Assembly: GCF_037646345.1 (NCBI RefSeq)
Contig: NZ_JBBEWR010000005.1
Span: forward strand, 248,001-312,000
Origin: Ascidiimonas aurantiaca
GTDB lineage: Bacteria; Bacteroidota; Bacteroidia; Flavobacteriales; Flavobacteriaceae
Direction of reading: 5' to 3'
Length of the DNA stretch: 64,000 nt
Of this stretch, positions 7,846 through 16,348 are shown piece by piece. A program made the position numbers and the translations under genes. Every line of letters begins with the position of its first letter. The stretch's first letter is position 1. The notes below the pieces were generated by a model. It had not been told where the DNA came from and made no database searches. It was given only the letters and a program-made list of their open reading frames with translations.

Positions 7846-9276
7846 TTGTTTTGCAAAAAAACCTCCAAACCTCGCAAAATCATTACATTTAAAACCAAAT
7901 ACACAATTTTGAATAGTATCAACCAACTTTTATCAGAACTTATTCCGTATGCAGAATGGCTCATGCTTATTTTTGTAATTGGTGGCGGATTATGGCTGGT
8001 CCTATACTCAAAAGGCTTGCCGTACCGGTATTTTGTACATGCCATAAAAGTAGTATCCGGTAAATATAGCAAAGGAGATGCTCCGGGTGAGATCAGTCAT
8101 TTACAGGCCTTGTCTTCTGCAGTAGCAGCCACCGTAGGGCTCGGGAACATTTCAGGCGTTGCCATTGCCATTTATCACGGCGGGCCCGGTGTAGTATTCT
8201 GGATGTGGCTCACCGCGATCATAGGGATGTGTATTAAGTTCTATTCCTGTAGTCTGGCCGTTATGTTTCGTAAAAAATTACCGGACGGGCAGGTGTTGGG
8301 AGGCCCTATGTATTATATAACGCTGGGGCTGGGCCCTAAATTTAAACCCATGGCCGTTTTTTTCTGCCTTGCCGGACTTTTTGGGGTTTTACCGGTATTT
8401 ACGGTAAATCAGTTTACGCAAACTTTGATCAGGGTAGTAAACCCTGCGGAAACGATCCTGCCTTTAAGCGATTTTAACTGGAAATTCATTATTGGTATCA
8501 CATTGGTGATCCTTACGTCTCTTGTGATTTTTGGCGGACTTAAGAAAATAGCGAAAGTAGCGACATCTATAGTTCCGTTCATGGTTTTGTTATACTTTAT
8601 AAGTGTGCTTATTATGATGAGCCTTAACAGCAGTAGTATTCTCCCTTCTTTACAATTGATCCTGAATGAGGCTTTTAATTTTAATACCGCCGTACAGGGT
8701 GGTTTCTGGGGATTGGTCATTCTCGGAGTTCGCCGGGCCGTTTTCTCTAATGAGTCTGGAGTGGGAACTGCTCCCATGTTTCACGGGCAGTCCCGAACCC
8801 ATGAACCCGTACGAGAAGGCCTCGTGGCAATGTTGGGCCCTTTTATTGATACCATTGTGGTATGTACCCTTACCGCACTCGTTATTATCATTAGCGGCGT
8901 ATATACTAATGCTGACAATAACGGTATCCTGATGACACTGGCAGCCTTTGAAAAATTACTTTTTGGTTATGGAGCCGAAATATTAATGATACTGGTTTCT
9001 GCTTTTGCATTAAGCACCCTTTTTACGTATTCCTATTACGGGGTAAAATGCCTTACCTTTATTACCAATGCCCGTGTAGGGAAGTGGTATAATGCTGTTT
9101 ATATTCTTAGTATTACCTTTGCAGCCGTGGCTACGGTAGATATGGTAACCAATCTCATCGATCTGTCATTCGCTTTTATGTGTCTGCCCAATATGATAGC
9201 AGTGATCTGGCTGGCACCTCATATTAATCGTGCAGCGACCACATATTTTAAAAAAATGAAACATGAAAAAGCATAA
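7846..9276 (+). CDS. Alanine/glycine:cation symporter (AgcS family)
   Basis: 476 aa in the longest form, an inner-membrane sodium- or proton-coupled amino acid carrier with about 10-11 helices. Family signatures: SSAVAATVGLGNISGVAIAI, GGPGVVFWMW, LGGPMYYI, VFSNESGVGTAPMFHG and the late FTYSYYGVKC. The start is uncertain: 7846 is a TTG, and another in-frame TTG at 7908 begins LNSINQLLSELIPYAEW, which resembles the usual N-terminus better. The stop overlaps the era start by 14 bases. Substrate (alanine, glycine or another small amino acid) is not determinable. Confidence 0.9.
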   Translation: MFCKKTSKPRKIITFKTKYTILNSINQLLSELIPYAEWLMLIFVIGGGLWLVLYSKGLPYRYFVHAIKVVSGKYSKGDAPGEISHLQALSSAVAATVGLGNISGVAIAIYHGGPGVVFWMWLTAIIGMCIKFYSCSLAVMFRKKLPDGQVLGGPMYYITLGLGPKFKPMAVFFCLAGLFGVLPVFTVNQFTQTLIRVVNPAETILPLSDFNWKFIIGITLVILTSLVIFGGLKKIAKVATSIVPFMVLLYFISVLIMMSLNSSSILPSLQLILNEAFNFNTAVQGGFWGLVILGVRRAVFSNESGVGTAPMFHGQSRTHEPVREGLVAMLGPFIDTIVVCTLTALVIIISGVYTNADNNGILMTLAAFEKLLFGYGAEILMILVSAFALSTLFTYSYYGVKCLTFITNARVGKWYNAVYILSITFAAVATVDMVTNLIDLSFAFMCLPNMIAVIWLAPHINRAATTYFKKMKHEKA

Positions 9277-10147
9277 AGCTGGGTTTGTCAACATTATTGG
9301 GAATCCCAATGTAGGGAAATCGACCCTAATGAATGCAATGATGGGAGAAAAGCTCTCTATTATCACCTCCAAGGCGCAGACTACACGACACCGCATTCTG
9401 GGAATTCTTAACGGAGAAGATTTTCAGATCATCTTATCAGATACACCGGGTATTATCAAGCCCGCTTACCAGCTACAAGAAGCTATGATGGATTTTGTAA
9501 AATCTGCTCTTGAAGATGCAGATGTACTCCTGTACATGATAGAAATCGGAGAAAAGGAATTAAAAGATGAAACATTCTTTCAAAAGATCACGGCAACAGA
9601 AATTCCTGTACTCCTACTCATTAATAAAATAGATATTTCTTCTCAGGAAGAACTGGAATCACAGGTAGCCTGGTGGCAACAGAAAGTTCCCAATGCAGAG
9701 ATCTGGCCGGTTTCGGCAATTACGGGTTTTAATGTGGTAGAAGTGTGCCAACGAATCGTAGAGCTTTTACCGGAAGCCCCGCCTTTTTATCCGAAGGATC
9801 AGCTTACGGATAAACCGGAGCGCTTTTTTGTAAACGAGGCCATACGGGAAAAAATACTTCTCAACTATAAAAAAGAGATCCCGTATTCGGTAGAAGTGAT
9901 TACTGAAGAATTTAATGAAGACGAGACTATAATCCGTATTCGCTCTGTAATTATGACCGAGCGGGAAACCCAAAAAGGTATTATTATCGGACACAAAGGC
10001 GGCCCTTTAAAAAGAGTAGGAACACAGGCCCGAAAAGACCTGGAAGCCTTTTTTGGCAAGAAGGTTCACCTGGAACTGTATGTAAAAGTCAATAAAGACT
10101 GGCGTAGCAATTCACGACAGCTAAAACGTTTCGGGTATAACCAATAA
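9263..10147 (+). CDS. era: GTPase Era
   Basis: 294 aa, the usual size. Era binds 16S rRNA and helps mature the 30S subunit at the inner membrane. G1 GNPNVGKST lies at residues 13-21, G3 as DTPG near 62, G4 as NKID near 125 and G5 as SAITG near 152. The C-terminal KH domain shows GIIIGHKGGPLKRVGTQARKDLE. The gene overlaps the end of the symporter gene, so the two may share a transcript although they are not related in function. Confidence 0.97.
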   Translation: MKKHKAGFVNIIGNPNVGKSTLMNAMMGEKLSIITSKAQTTRHRILGILNGEDFQIILSDTPGIIKPAYQLQEAMMDFVKSALEDADVLLYMIEIGEKELKDETFFQKITATEIPVLLLINKIDISSQEELESQVAWWQQKVPNAEIWPVSAITGFNVVEVCQRIVELLPEAPPFYPKDQLTDKPERFFVNEAIREKILLNYKKEIPYSVEVITEEFNEDETIIRIRSVIMTERETQKGIIIGHKGGPLKRVGTQARKDLEAFFGKKVHLELYVKVNKDWRSNSRQLKRFGYNQ

Positions 10148-10151
10148 TAAA

Positions 10152-10676
10152 TCAAAGAGTAGCCAGTGTAGCTTCCATAAACTGATGGAGGGCCCGCATC
10201 TGGTCTTTTCCCTGAGTCTTTCCAAAACGACCAAAAGCATACAGGGCAAACCACATGACCACCATACAGATCATAATGGCCATTTGCAGACCAAATGGCT
10301 CCCCGATAGACCAGTTGGAATACGCCCAGATACCAAAAATCACAAAAATCGTAGCTACCCCAAAATGGAGGAACATAAAAAATGTCCACAAAGTAGGGTT
10401 AGGGCCGAAAAGGCCATAGAGCCGGGAATGGTTTTCAGTGGTCTCATTGATCTCCAAATGAAGCTGAGGCGACCAGAAATTAATTTGTTCCTTATTGAAT
10501 TTAATAAAAACATGATCATCTATCCTTTTTACAATAAAAGGGGAGGCAATAGCTGTTTGAAAAGCATGAAGGGCCTTCTCTTTAGGATAGTTCAATTCTC
10601 TTTGAAAACGGGGCCGTAAAACAATCTCGTTGGGAAGTGAGCTCATAAGTTTGACAAAATTCATAAAAAGATACAT
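10152..10676 (-). CDS. Small two-helix membrane protein, unknown function
   Basis: 174 aa. The first ~90 residues are soluble (PNEIVLRPRFQRELNYPKEKAL, then HVFIKF and an LHLEI strand). Two transmembrane helices follow, near residues 95-117 and 131-149, with a basic Gln/Lys-rich C-terminus (GKTQGKDQMRAL). Several starts are possible; Met at 10646 (MSSLPNEIVL) may be the true one. It lies tail-to-tail with era. I recognise it only as a protein often found in Flavobacteriaceae. Confidence 0.6.
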   Translation of the reverse strand: MYLFMNFVKLMSSLPNEIVLRPRFQRELNYPKEKALHAFQTAIASPFIVKRIDDHVFIKFNKEQINFWSPQLHLEINETTENHSRLYGLFGPNPTLWTFFMFLHFGVATIFVIFGIWAYSNWSIGEPFGLQMAIMICMVVMWFALYAFGRFGKTQGKDQMRALHQFMEATLATL

Positions 10677-10875
10677 TTTTTTGATGAAAATGTAAATAAT
10701 TACCGCTTTGTTTTTTTAGATAGTCTTATTTGAAGTGCTATGTTTTTTCTGCAATATTCTTTCACTGTTTCCTTTTTCATAACATTAGAGAGCTATTCCT
10801 AAAGGTATGTTTTGAATTCGTTAACCTTTTAATCACAATGTTCATTCATCTTTACACGATCAAAACAAAACTCTT

Positions 10876-12408
10876 ATGAAAAAAACAGGTTTATTGTACA
10901 GTCTCTGTTTCTCTGCCATCTTTTTCTCCTGTTCAAATGATGATGATAACGGTGGGAAGAGTGACCCGAACCCGGATAATAGCGTAAACTTTCAATACCT
11001 TACTACCATTGAGGTAGGGGGCGAAGCTTCTGCCGAGATCGTAGCTTTCGATCCGCAAACCAATAAACTTTTCATTGTAAATAATGAAGACAATACTAAC
11101 ACAAAAGAGGTAACGGTATATAACATTAGCAATCTTTCATCTCCGGTAAAAGGAACATCTATAGATGTAAGTGGTGAAGGTGCGGCTAACAGTGTAGCGG
11201 TCTATAACGGACTCCTGGCTATTGCGGTAGAGGCAGACCCCAAGCAGGATCCCGGTAAAGTACTGGTGTACAATACAGATACCCAGACACTGGTAAATTC
11301 ATACACCGTAGGTGCCCTGCCAGATATGGTTACTTTCACTCCCGATGGTACCCGGTTGCTTACCGCCAATGAAGGAGAGCCTAATGATGATTACAGCGTT
11401 GACCCCGAAGGCTCTGTTAGCGTTATAGAATTAGCTTCCGGTAACGTAACCACTTTGAGCTTTTCCTCTTTTAATGCTTCCGAAGCTGCACTGGAAGCCA
11501 ATGGATTCCGGGTATTTGGCCCGGGTGCTACCCTCGCGCAGGATGTAGAGCCTGAATTTATTGCCGTTTCAGACGATTCCCGTTTTGCCTATGTGACCCT
11601 TCAGGAAAATAATGGAGTAGCCATTGTAGATCTTACCACCAATCAGATCAGCTCTATTTCACCTCTTGGGTTTAAAGAGTATTCTCAGGCAGGCAATGAA
11701 ATAGATCCCAGTGATGAAGATGGTGAGAAACGATTACGGGCCGTACCCGTATTTGGGATGTATCAGCCCGATGCTATAACGTATGTAAATATAAACGGTA
11801 CCGGTTATTTAATAACTGCCAATGAAGGCGATGCCCGTGATTACGATACCTTCTCTGAAGAAGAGCGTATCAAAGACCTGAGTCTGGATGCTACCGCTTT
11901 TCCAAATGCTGCTACCTTACAACTGGAAGAAAACCTGGGTCGTCTTCAAGTAACCAATGCACTGGGCGATACAGATAATGATAACTTTTTTGAAGAACTG
12001 TATTCTTATGGTGCGCGTTCTTTTAGTGTATGGAGCACAACAGGATCGCTTATTTATGACAGTGGTAGTGAGATCGCTACACGTACCTTATCCTTAACTC
12101 CGGACAGGTTTAATGATGATGACGGTCGTAGTGATGCCAAAGGGGCAGAACCCGAAGCAGTAACAGTGCTTAACCTTAAAGACGAACGGTATATACTCTT
12201 TGTGGGACTTGAGCGAAACGATCAGATACTGGTGTATGACATTACCAATCCTGTAGCACCTCAGTTTTTACAAATACTTTCCCGCAGTGAAGACGAAGCC
12301 CCCGAAGGTATCTTAGTAATACCGGCTGCCAATAGTCCGACGGGTAAAGATCTGCTGGTAGTTGCCAATGAAGATAGCGGTACAGTGTCTTTTTATGAAA
12401 ATGAATAG
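10876..12408 (+). CDS. Choice-of-anchor-I-like beta-propeller lipoprotein
   Basis: 510 aa. The signal peptide ends in a lipobox (SAIFFSCSNDDD), so the mature protein is a lipoprotein with an acidic linker at its N-terminus. The rest is a seven-bladed-propeller-like repeat: VVNNEDNT-type, LTANEGEPNDDYSVDPEGSV, LITANEGDARDYDTF and VVANEDSGTVSFY. The NEGEPN and NEGDARDY motifs are typical of choice-of-anchor I proteins related to alkaline-phosphatase-type propellers. Probable extracytoplasmic role; substrate unknown. Confidence 0.8.
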   Translation: MKKTGLLYSLCFSAIFFSCSNDDDNGGKSDPNPDNSVNFQYLTTIEVGGEASAEIVAFDPQTNKLFIVNNEDNTNTKEVTVYNISNLSSPVKGTSIDVSGEGAANSVAVYNGLLAIAVEADPKQDPGKVLVYNTDTQTLVNSYTVGALPDMVTFTPDGTRLLTANEGEPNDDYSVDPEGSVSVIELASGNVTTLSFSSFNASEAALEANGFRVFGPGATLAQDVEPEFIAVSDDSRFAYVTLQENNGVAIVDLTTNQISSISPLGFKEYSQAGNEIDPSDEDGEKRLRAVPVFGMYQPDAITYVNINGTGYLITANEGDARDYDTFSEEERIKDLSLDATAFPNAATLQLEENLGRLQVTNALGDTDNDNFFEELYSYGARSFSVWSTTGSLIYDSGSEIATRTLSLTPDRFNDDDGRSDAKGAEPEAVTVLNLKDERYILFVGLERNDQILVYDITNPVAPQFLQILSRSEDEAPEGILVIPAANSPTGKDLLVVANEDSGTVSFYENE

Positions 12409-12443
12409 TTAGTTCTATTTTATCCATATATCATCTTAATTAG

Positions 12444-12476
12444 AAAGGCGTGGTTTTTTACCACGTCTTTTTTATT
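12444..12476 (+). terminator. Terminator after the propeller lipoprotein gene
   Basis: The stem AAAGGCGTGGT/ACCACGTCTTT contains one G:T wobble pair and has a 5-nt T loop; a T-rich tail follows. Confidence 0.8.
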
Positions 12477-12533
12477 TTGTAAATGTATTCTAAGAGAAAT
12501 CAGAGTTTATTTTTTCCTAATAAACTAGAATAG

Positions 12534-12541
12534 TACCTTTG
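12534..12541 (+). promoter_or_regulatory. -7 box TACCTTTG of der
   Basis: Exact Bacteroidota -7 box, 19 bases before the der ATG, giving a leader of only about 12 nt. Confidence 0.5.
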
Positions 12542-12560
12542 CGGCACTAAAAAATTCTGT

Positions 12561-13865
12561 ATGAGTGCCATAGTAGCTATAGTGGGAAGGCCTAATGTTG
12601 GAAAGTCTACCTTGTTTAACCGTTTGATAAAACGCAGGGAGGCCATAGTAGATGCCGTAAGTGGGGTTACACGTGACCGGCACTATGGTAAAAGTGACTG
12701 GAACGGAAAAGAGTTTTCACTAATCGATACCGGCGGGTATGTAAAAGGGAGTGATGATATTTTTGAACAGGAGATCGATAAGCAGGTAGAACTCGCTATT
12801 GAAGAGGCAGATGTAATTATTTTTGTGGTAGATGTTGAGACCGGCCTAACCGGGATGGATGAAGATGTGGCGAGATTACTACGCCAATCAAATAAGCCGG
12901 TGTTCCTGGCCGTAAACAAAGTAGATGATGCTACAAGAAATGCTGATGCCGTAGAATTTTATGCTTTGGGGCTGGGTGAGTTTTTTACTATAAGTAGTAG
13001 TAACGGGAGTGGTACCGGTGAGTTGTTAGATGCTGTTGTCGAAAAATTACCTGAAACTCCCGAGGATGAGGACGATGAATTACCACGTTTTGCTGTAGTG
13101 GGAAGGCCCAATGCCGGGAAATCATCACTTATCAATGCCTTAATAGGTGAGGAGCGTTATATTGTTACCGATATTGCAGGTACGACCCGCGACAGCAATG
13201 ATACCAGGTACAATCGTTTTGGTTTTGAGTTTAACCTGGTAGATACTGCCGGGATACGCAGGAAATCTAAAGTAAAAGAAGATCTGGAGTTTTACTCGGT
13301 AATGCGTTCGGTACGTGCTATTGAGCACAGTGACGTGTGCCTTCTGGTAGTAGATGCTACCCGGGGGTTTGAAGGGCAGGACCTCAATATTTTCTGGCTG
13401 GCAGAGCGAAACAAAAAAGGTATTGTGATCCTGGTAAACAAATGGGACCTGGTTGAAAAAGAAACCGGAACTCCCCGGGAATTTGAAAAACGAATACGAA
13501 AAGCTATAGAACCATTTACTGATGTACCTATTGTTTTTATCTCTGTTCTGACCAAACAACGTATTTTTAAGGCTATCGAAACTGCGGTTACCGTTTATAA
13601 AAACCGTAGCAAACGTATCACTACCCACAAGCTTAATGAAGTGATGCTCCCTATCGTTCAAAACCAGCCACCTCCGGCAAGTAAGGGGAAGTATATTAAG
13701 ATCAAATTCTGCACGCAGTTGCCTACACCCACCCCGCAGTTTGCTTTTTTTGCCAACCTCCCTCAGTATATCAAAGACCCGTATAGGCGTTTTGTAGAAA
13801 ATAAACTCAGGGAAAACTTTGACTTTCACGGAGTACCGGTTCAGGTGTTTTTTAGAAAGAAATAA
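12561..13865 (+). CDS. der: Ribosome-assembly GTPase Der (EngA)
   Basis: 434 aa with two GTPase domains in tandem and a C-terminal KH-like domain. Domain 1 has GRPNVGKST (8-16), DTGG and NKVD. Domain 2 has GRPNAGKSS near 180, DTAGIRRKSK and NKWD near 295. The C-terminus carries the conserved QNQPPPASKGKYIKIKF and ends FFRKK. Der assists 50S maturation. It is monocistronic: terminator before, long AT-rich gap after. Confidence 0.97.
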   Translation: MSAIVAIVGRPNVGKSTLFNRLIKRREAIVDAVSGVTRDRHYGKSDWNGKEFSLIDTGGYVKGSDDIFEQEIDKQVELAIEEADVIIFVVDVETGLTGMDEDVARLLRQSNKPVFLAVNKVDDATRNADAVEFYALGLGEFFTISSSNGSGTGELLDAVVEKLPETPEDEDDELPRFAVVGRPNAGKSSLINALIGEERYIVTDIAGTTRDSNDTRYNRFGFEFNLVDTAGIRRKSKVKEDLEFYSVMRSVRAIEHSDVCLLVVDATRGFEGQDLNIFWLAERNKKGIVILVNKWDLVEKETGTPREFEKRIRKAIEPFTDVPIVFISVLTKQRIFKAIETAVTVYKNRSKRITTHKLNEVMLPIVQNQPPPASKGKYIKIKFCTQLPTPTPQFAFFANLPQYIKDPYRRFVENKLRENFDFHGVPVQVFFRKK

Positions 13866-14263
13866 GTTTTCTGTCCAAAAACACAAAAGTTTATTTTCTT
13901 AAGGCTTGACAAAGCCATTTTTAGGTTTTAAAGAATATCAAGTAATGTAAACCCATCACTTAGATAAGGCAAAAGCGTAATTTTTAGTAGATTTCGGCAC
14001 GTTTTCTCTTATATTAAAATAGAGGTTGCATAGATATTTATTGTCCTACAAATTCTCTTATAACTATATTTTTAATTTAATCACTTGAAAAACAGTGTTT
14101 TAAAATGTATTTTTTTATCTTATTTACGATTTTCTAATTTTTAGAATATTCAAGGATTACTTCTTTTGTAAGAATAAATTTCATAATATTGAATAGTGAT
14201 AGTAATAGCGAAATATGCTAAAGTGTTTTTATATTCTTAAAATAACTTATAAAAAGAAAGAAT
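13866..14263. other. AT-rich gap upstream of the RiPP cluster
   Basis: 398 bases with no convincing gene. The long minus-strand ORF that enters it (13140-13886) is a shadow of der. I find no exact TTTG-N20-TAnnTTTG promoter. The stretch just before the first peptide (14236-14263) is A-rich and could act as the translation enhancer typical of Bacteroidota. Confidence 0.5.
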
Positions 14264-14458
14264 ATGGAAAAAATACTGTTAAAAAAGTTTTCAGATCGCG
14301 GCATTAATGATTTTGGTGCATTAATGGCAAAAGGAAGTTTTGGTGATATTCCTACCACGATGGGCCCACCGGATAATCCTACGTATAGAGACGTACATCA
14401 CGATCGTGATAATGATGGGCAATGGAGTCCCGGAGACTCTTTTACCGTATTTATCTGA
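14264..14458 (+). CDS. Grasp-with-spasm-type precursor peptide 1 (EF-hand-like loop)
   Basis: 64 aa. Residues 1-25 are a basic/amphipathic leader-like part (MEKILLKKFSDRG). The middle is Gly/Pro/Thr-rich (GDIPTTMGPPDNPTYRD). Residues 47-58 are DRDNDGQWSPGD, which has the spacing of an EF-hand or dockerin calcium loop (acidic or Asn at 1, 3, 5; Gly at 6; hydrophobic at 8; Ser at 9; Asp at 12). SFTVFI closes the peptide. The loop sits at exactly the same residues in peptide 2, 20 bases downstream. Inferred substrate of the ATP-grasp/SPASM pair in the same operon. The Thr, Ser and Asp side chains could form the ester or amide links such ligases make. Confidence 0.7.
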   Translation: MEKILLKKFSDRGINDFGALMAKGSFGDIPTTMGPPDNPTYRDVHHDRDNDGQWSPGDSFTVFI

Positions 14459-14478
14459 TAGAATTTTAATCATCGGTT

Positions 14479-14691
14479 ATGAAGCGTATAGAAACTTTTA
14501 AAAAAGTGCAGATCACTACAGGAGCCTATCATACTAAAAAAGGTGGCTGGGACGGTATATATCCTACGGGTCCGGGAACTTTTGATCTGGGGAACTATAC
14601 AAGTGATATTTACGCAGATAATGATGGTGATGGGAAAGTAAGTCCCGGAGATACCATTACTTATATTTTGGCAGCCCCCGACAGAGGTTAA
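14479..14691 (+). CDS. Grasp-with-spasm-type precursor peptide 2 (EF-hand-like loop)
   Basis: 70 aa. Leader MKRIETFKKVQITTGAY, then KKGGWDGIYPTGPGTFDLGNY, then the loop DNDGDGKVSPGD at residues 47-58, then TITYILAAPDRG. The piece GDGKVSPGDTITY also resembles the opening of DUF11-like extracellular repeats in bacterial adhesins. It shares the GPP/GPGT, tyrosine and SPGD-[ST]-x-T pattern with peptide 1 and, less closely, peptide 4. An A-rich stretch and no SD precede the ATG. Inferred modified-peptide precursor. Confidence 0.7.
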   Translation: MKRIETFKKVQITTGAYHTKKGGWDGIYPTGPGTFDLGNYTSDIYADNDGDGKVSPGDTITYILAAPDRG

Positions 14692-14731
14692 TAGTACCGT
14701 GTGTAGTAACCTCCCGCTAAAATTGGCAATA

Positions 14732-15208
14732 ATGAATACCTATTTACTGTATGTAGCTTTTATTACCGGTATATGGATGTCTCATGCACAAGTCAATCCC
14801 CCCGGAAAAGTATCATCAAATATTTTATACAGCCAGGTCAAAAAAATTTTTGAAAGAGATCAGTCTGTCCGATCGTATATTCTTCACAACGAAAACGATC
14901 TGGATACATGTCTTAAAGACAGTTTATGGCTTTATCAAAACAAACTGGACTTCATCAATTCCAGAGAATTATTGAGTTTTATAGAAAAATACGGGTATCC
15001 AAATAGTGATATTATAGGGAAGCCCTTGTTAATATTCATAGTTTTAATGCACACCCCCCAACCTTTAAAGCAGCCCATGCTTGCACTGATCAGGAATGAG
15101 TACCAAAAAGGAAATATTCCTTTTGAAGAATTTCGCCAGATACAATGGCATCTGGAAGGGAGGGAGGGATTACCCTTTACATTCCGGTATGACAGTCCGG
15201 AACAATGA
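14732..15208 (+). CDS. Secreted DUF6624-like protein, cluster copy A
   Basis: 158 aa from ATG 14732; the upstream GTG at 14699 adds a non-signal extension. A signal peptide (MNTYLLYVAFITGIWMSHAQ) indicates export. The C-terminal half matches the protein at 17744: both have N-[ST]-R-E-L-L, then a G-[YF]-P-N turn, a hydrophobic L-I-F strand, H-[TA]-P, and I-x-W-H-x3-R-x-G-x-P near the end. This pattern resembles DUF6624, a family of unknown function; the match is by eye. Its stop overlaps the start of the ATP-grasp gene (ATGA), so the two are translationally coupled. Confidence 0.65.
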   Translation: MNTYLLYVAFITGIWMSHAQVNPPGKVSSNILYSQVKKIFERDQSVRSYILHNENDLDTCLKDSLWLYQNKLDFINSRELLSFIEKYGYPNSDIIGKPLLIFIVLMHTPQPLKQPMLALIRNEYQKGNIPFEEFRQIQWHLEGREGLPFTFRYDSPEQ

Positions 15209-16167
15209 TCGTTATCATTAGTTCTCAATATGACATAACTACCCAGATAGTTATTGACTGGTTATATTCTCTTGATACTGCATTTCAATTGATCTATTCA
15301 GAAGATGTTAGTAATCTTGAAACCCTGGGGTTTTCATCAGATAGCTACCTTACTATTAACGGTATTCCTTTTACGAAAAATACCATAGTATGGCACAGAA
15401 GAGGAAGAGTACGGCTTTTGAGTTATGACCACATGAAAAAAGAAACCACTTACAGATATCTAAAAAAAGAAGAAAATGCACTTGTGAAAGCGCTGGAGCT
15501 CGTATTGTCTAAAAATGTAAAAAAATACATAGGTTCATTCCTGGCAGAAGATGAAAACTATAAGTTATACCACTTAATGATTGCCAAACAAGTAGGCCTG
15601 CATATTCCTGAAACCGAAATAACAACCAGCAAAGCCAATCTGGTGGCCTTTAAAAGGAAATATGGTAAGATCATTTCCAAAGACCTCAGATACCCTGTAT
15701 TTATAAAATTAGAGAACACTTCCTGTTTAAACTCTGCAGGGACTATTGAGGTACTCGACGAAGATATAGAGCAACTGGCTGATTTTTTTGAACCTGTTTA
15801 CCTTCAGCAATTACTGCCTAAAGCTTTTGAAGTACGTGTTTTTTGTATAGAAGAACAGGTGTATGCAATGGCTATATTCTCGCAGAATAATGAAAAAACA
15901 CAACTGGATTACAGGAATTACGATCCCGGGTTACCTAATAGGTGCGTTCCTTTCAAATTACCTTCTGTTATAGAGAAAAAATTAAAAACATTTATGAATA
16001 AAGCAGGCCTTTCTACAGGCTCTGCAGATTTTATAGTCACAAAAGATAATACCTATTACTTTTTAGAAATAAACCCTATGGGGCAACTGGACTGGGTCTC
16101 TAAAAACTGTAATTACCATATAGAAAAAAATATTGCCCACATGTTATATCAAAATACCATCTCATAA
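15205..16167 (+). CDS. gwsG: ATP-grasp peptide ligase, grasp-with-spasm type (GwsG-like)
   Basis: 320 aa, related to the microviridin ligases MvdC/MvdD. The N-terminal region (1-110) has MIVIISSQYD and the IVWHRRGR motif of this group. The ATP-grasp fold follows: KLYHLMIAKQVGLHIPET, then YPVFIKLEN (ATP-binding Lys), YLQQLLPKAFEVRVF (near 205-220) and FLEINPMGQLDWVSKNCNY with the Mg-binding Glu/Asn. Ligases of this kind join Ser/Thr or Lys side chains to Asp/Glu side chains in a precursor peptide. Upstream lie two precursors and a secreted protein; directly downstream, 1 base after its stop, a third short peptide. Confidence 0.9.
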   Translation: MIVIISSQYDITTQIVIDWLYSLDTAFQLIYSEDVSNLETLGFSSDSYLTINGIPFTKNTIVWHRRGRVRLLSYDHMKKETTYRYLKKEENALVKALELVLSKNVKKYIGSFLAEDENYKLYHLMIAKQVGLHIPETEITTSKANLVAFKRKYGKIISKDLRYPVFIKLENTSCLNSAGTIEVLDEDIEQLADFFEPVYLQQLLPKAFEVRVFCIEEQVYAMAIFSQNNEKTQLDYRNYDPGLPNRCVPFKLPSVIEKKLKTFMNKAGLSTGSADFIVTKDNTYYFLEINPMGQLDWVSKNCNYHIEKNIAHMLYQNTIS

Positions 16168-16168
16168 T

Positions 16169-16348
16169 ATGGAAAGAATATCAAGAGACCTGCCCTTAAC
16201 TATAAAAAAGGCAAAACGAAATGACCCGGGCACCGAAAAGGAGCAGGAGAAGAGTATATACGTTGGGAAATACAATTCATCAAAGGTATTGCCTTATGGG
16301 CTTTACAGGCCGGCTTCTAAAATGAAATGGACAGATGGAACAGGTTAA
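16169..16348 (+). CDS. Short peptide between the ATP-grasp and SPASM genes
   Basis: 59 aa from ATG 16169, one base after the gwsG stop; its last 14 bases overlap the next gene's start. It begins basic and polar (MERISRDLPLTIKKAKRNDPG) and ends with a Tyr/Ser/Gly/Pro-rich part (YVGKYNSSKVLPYGLYRPAS) and TDGTG. It lacks the EF-hand-like loop of the other three peptides. It may be a second kind of precursor or a small helper for the maturases. The tight overlap with both enzyme genes argues it is real. Confidence 0.6.
   Translation: MERISRDLPLTIKKAKRNDPGTEKEQEKSIYVGKYNSSKVLPYGLYRPASKMKWTDGTG

Noticed and set aside
13140..13886. Long minus-strand ORF (248 codons) opposite der
   Set aside because: It lies entirely antisense to a clear Der GTPase and has no family features.
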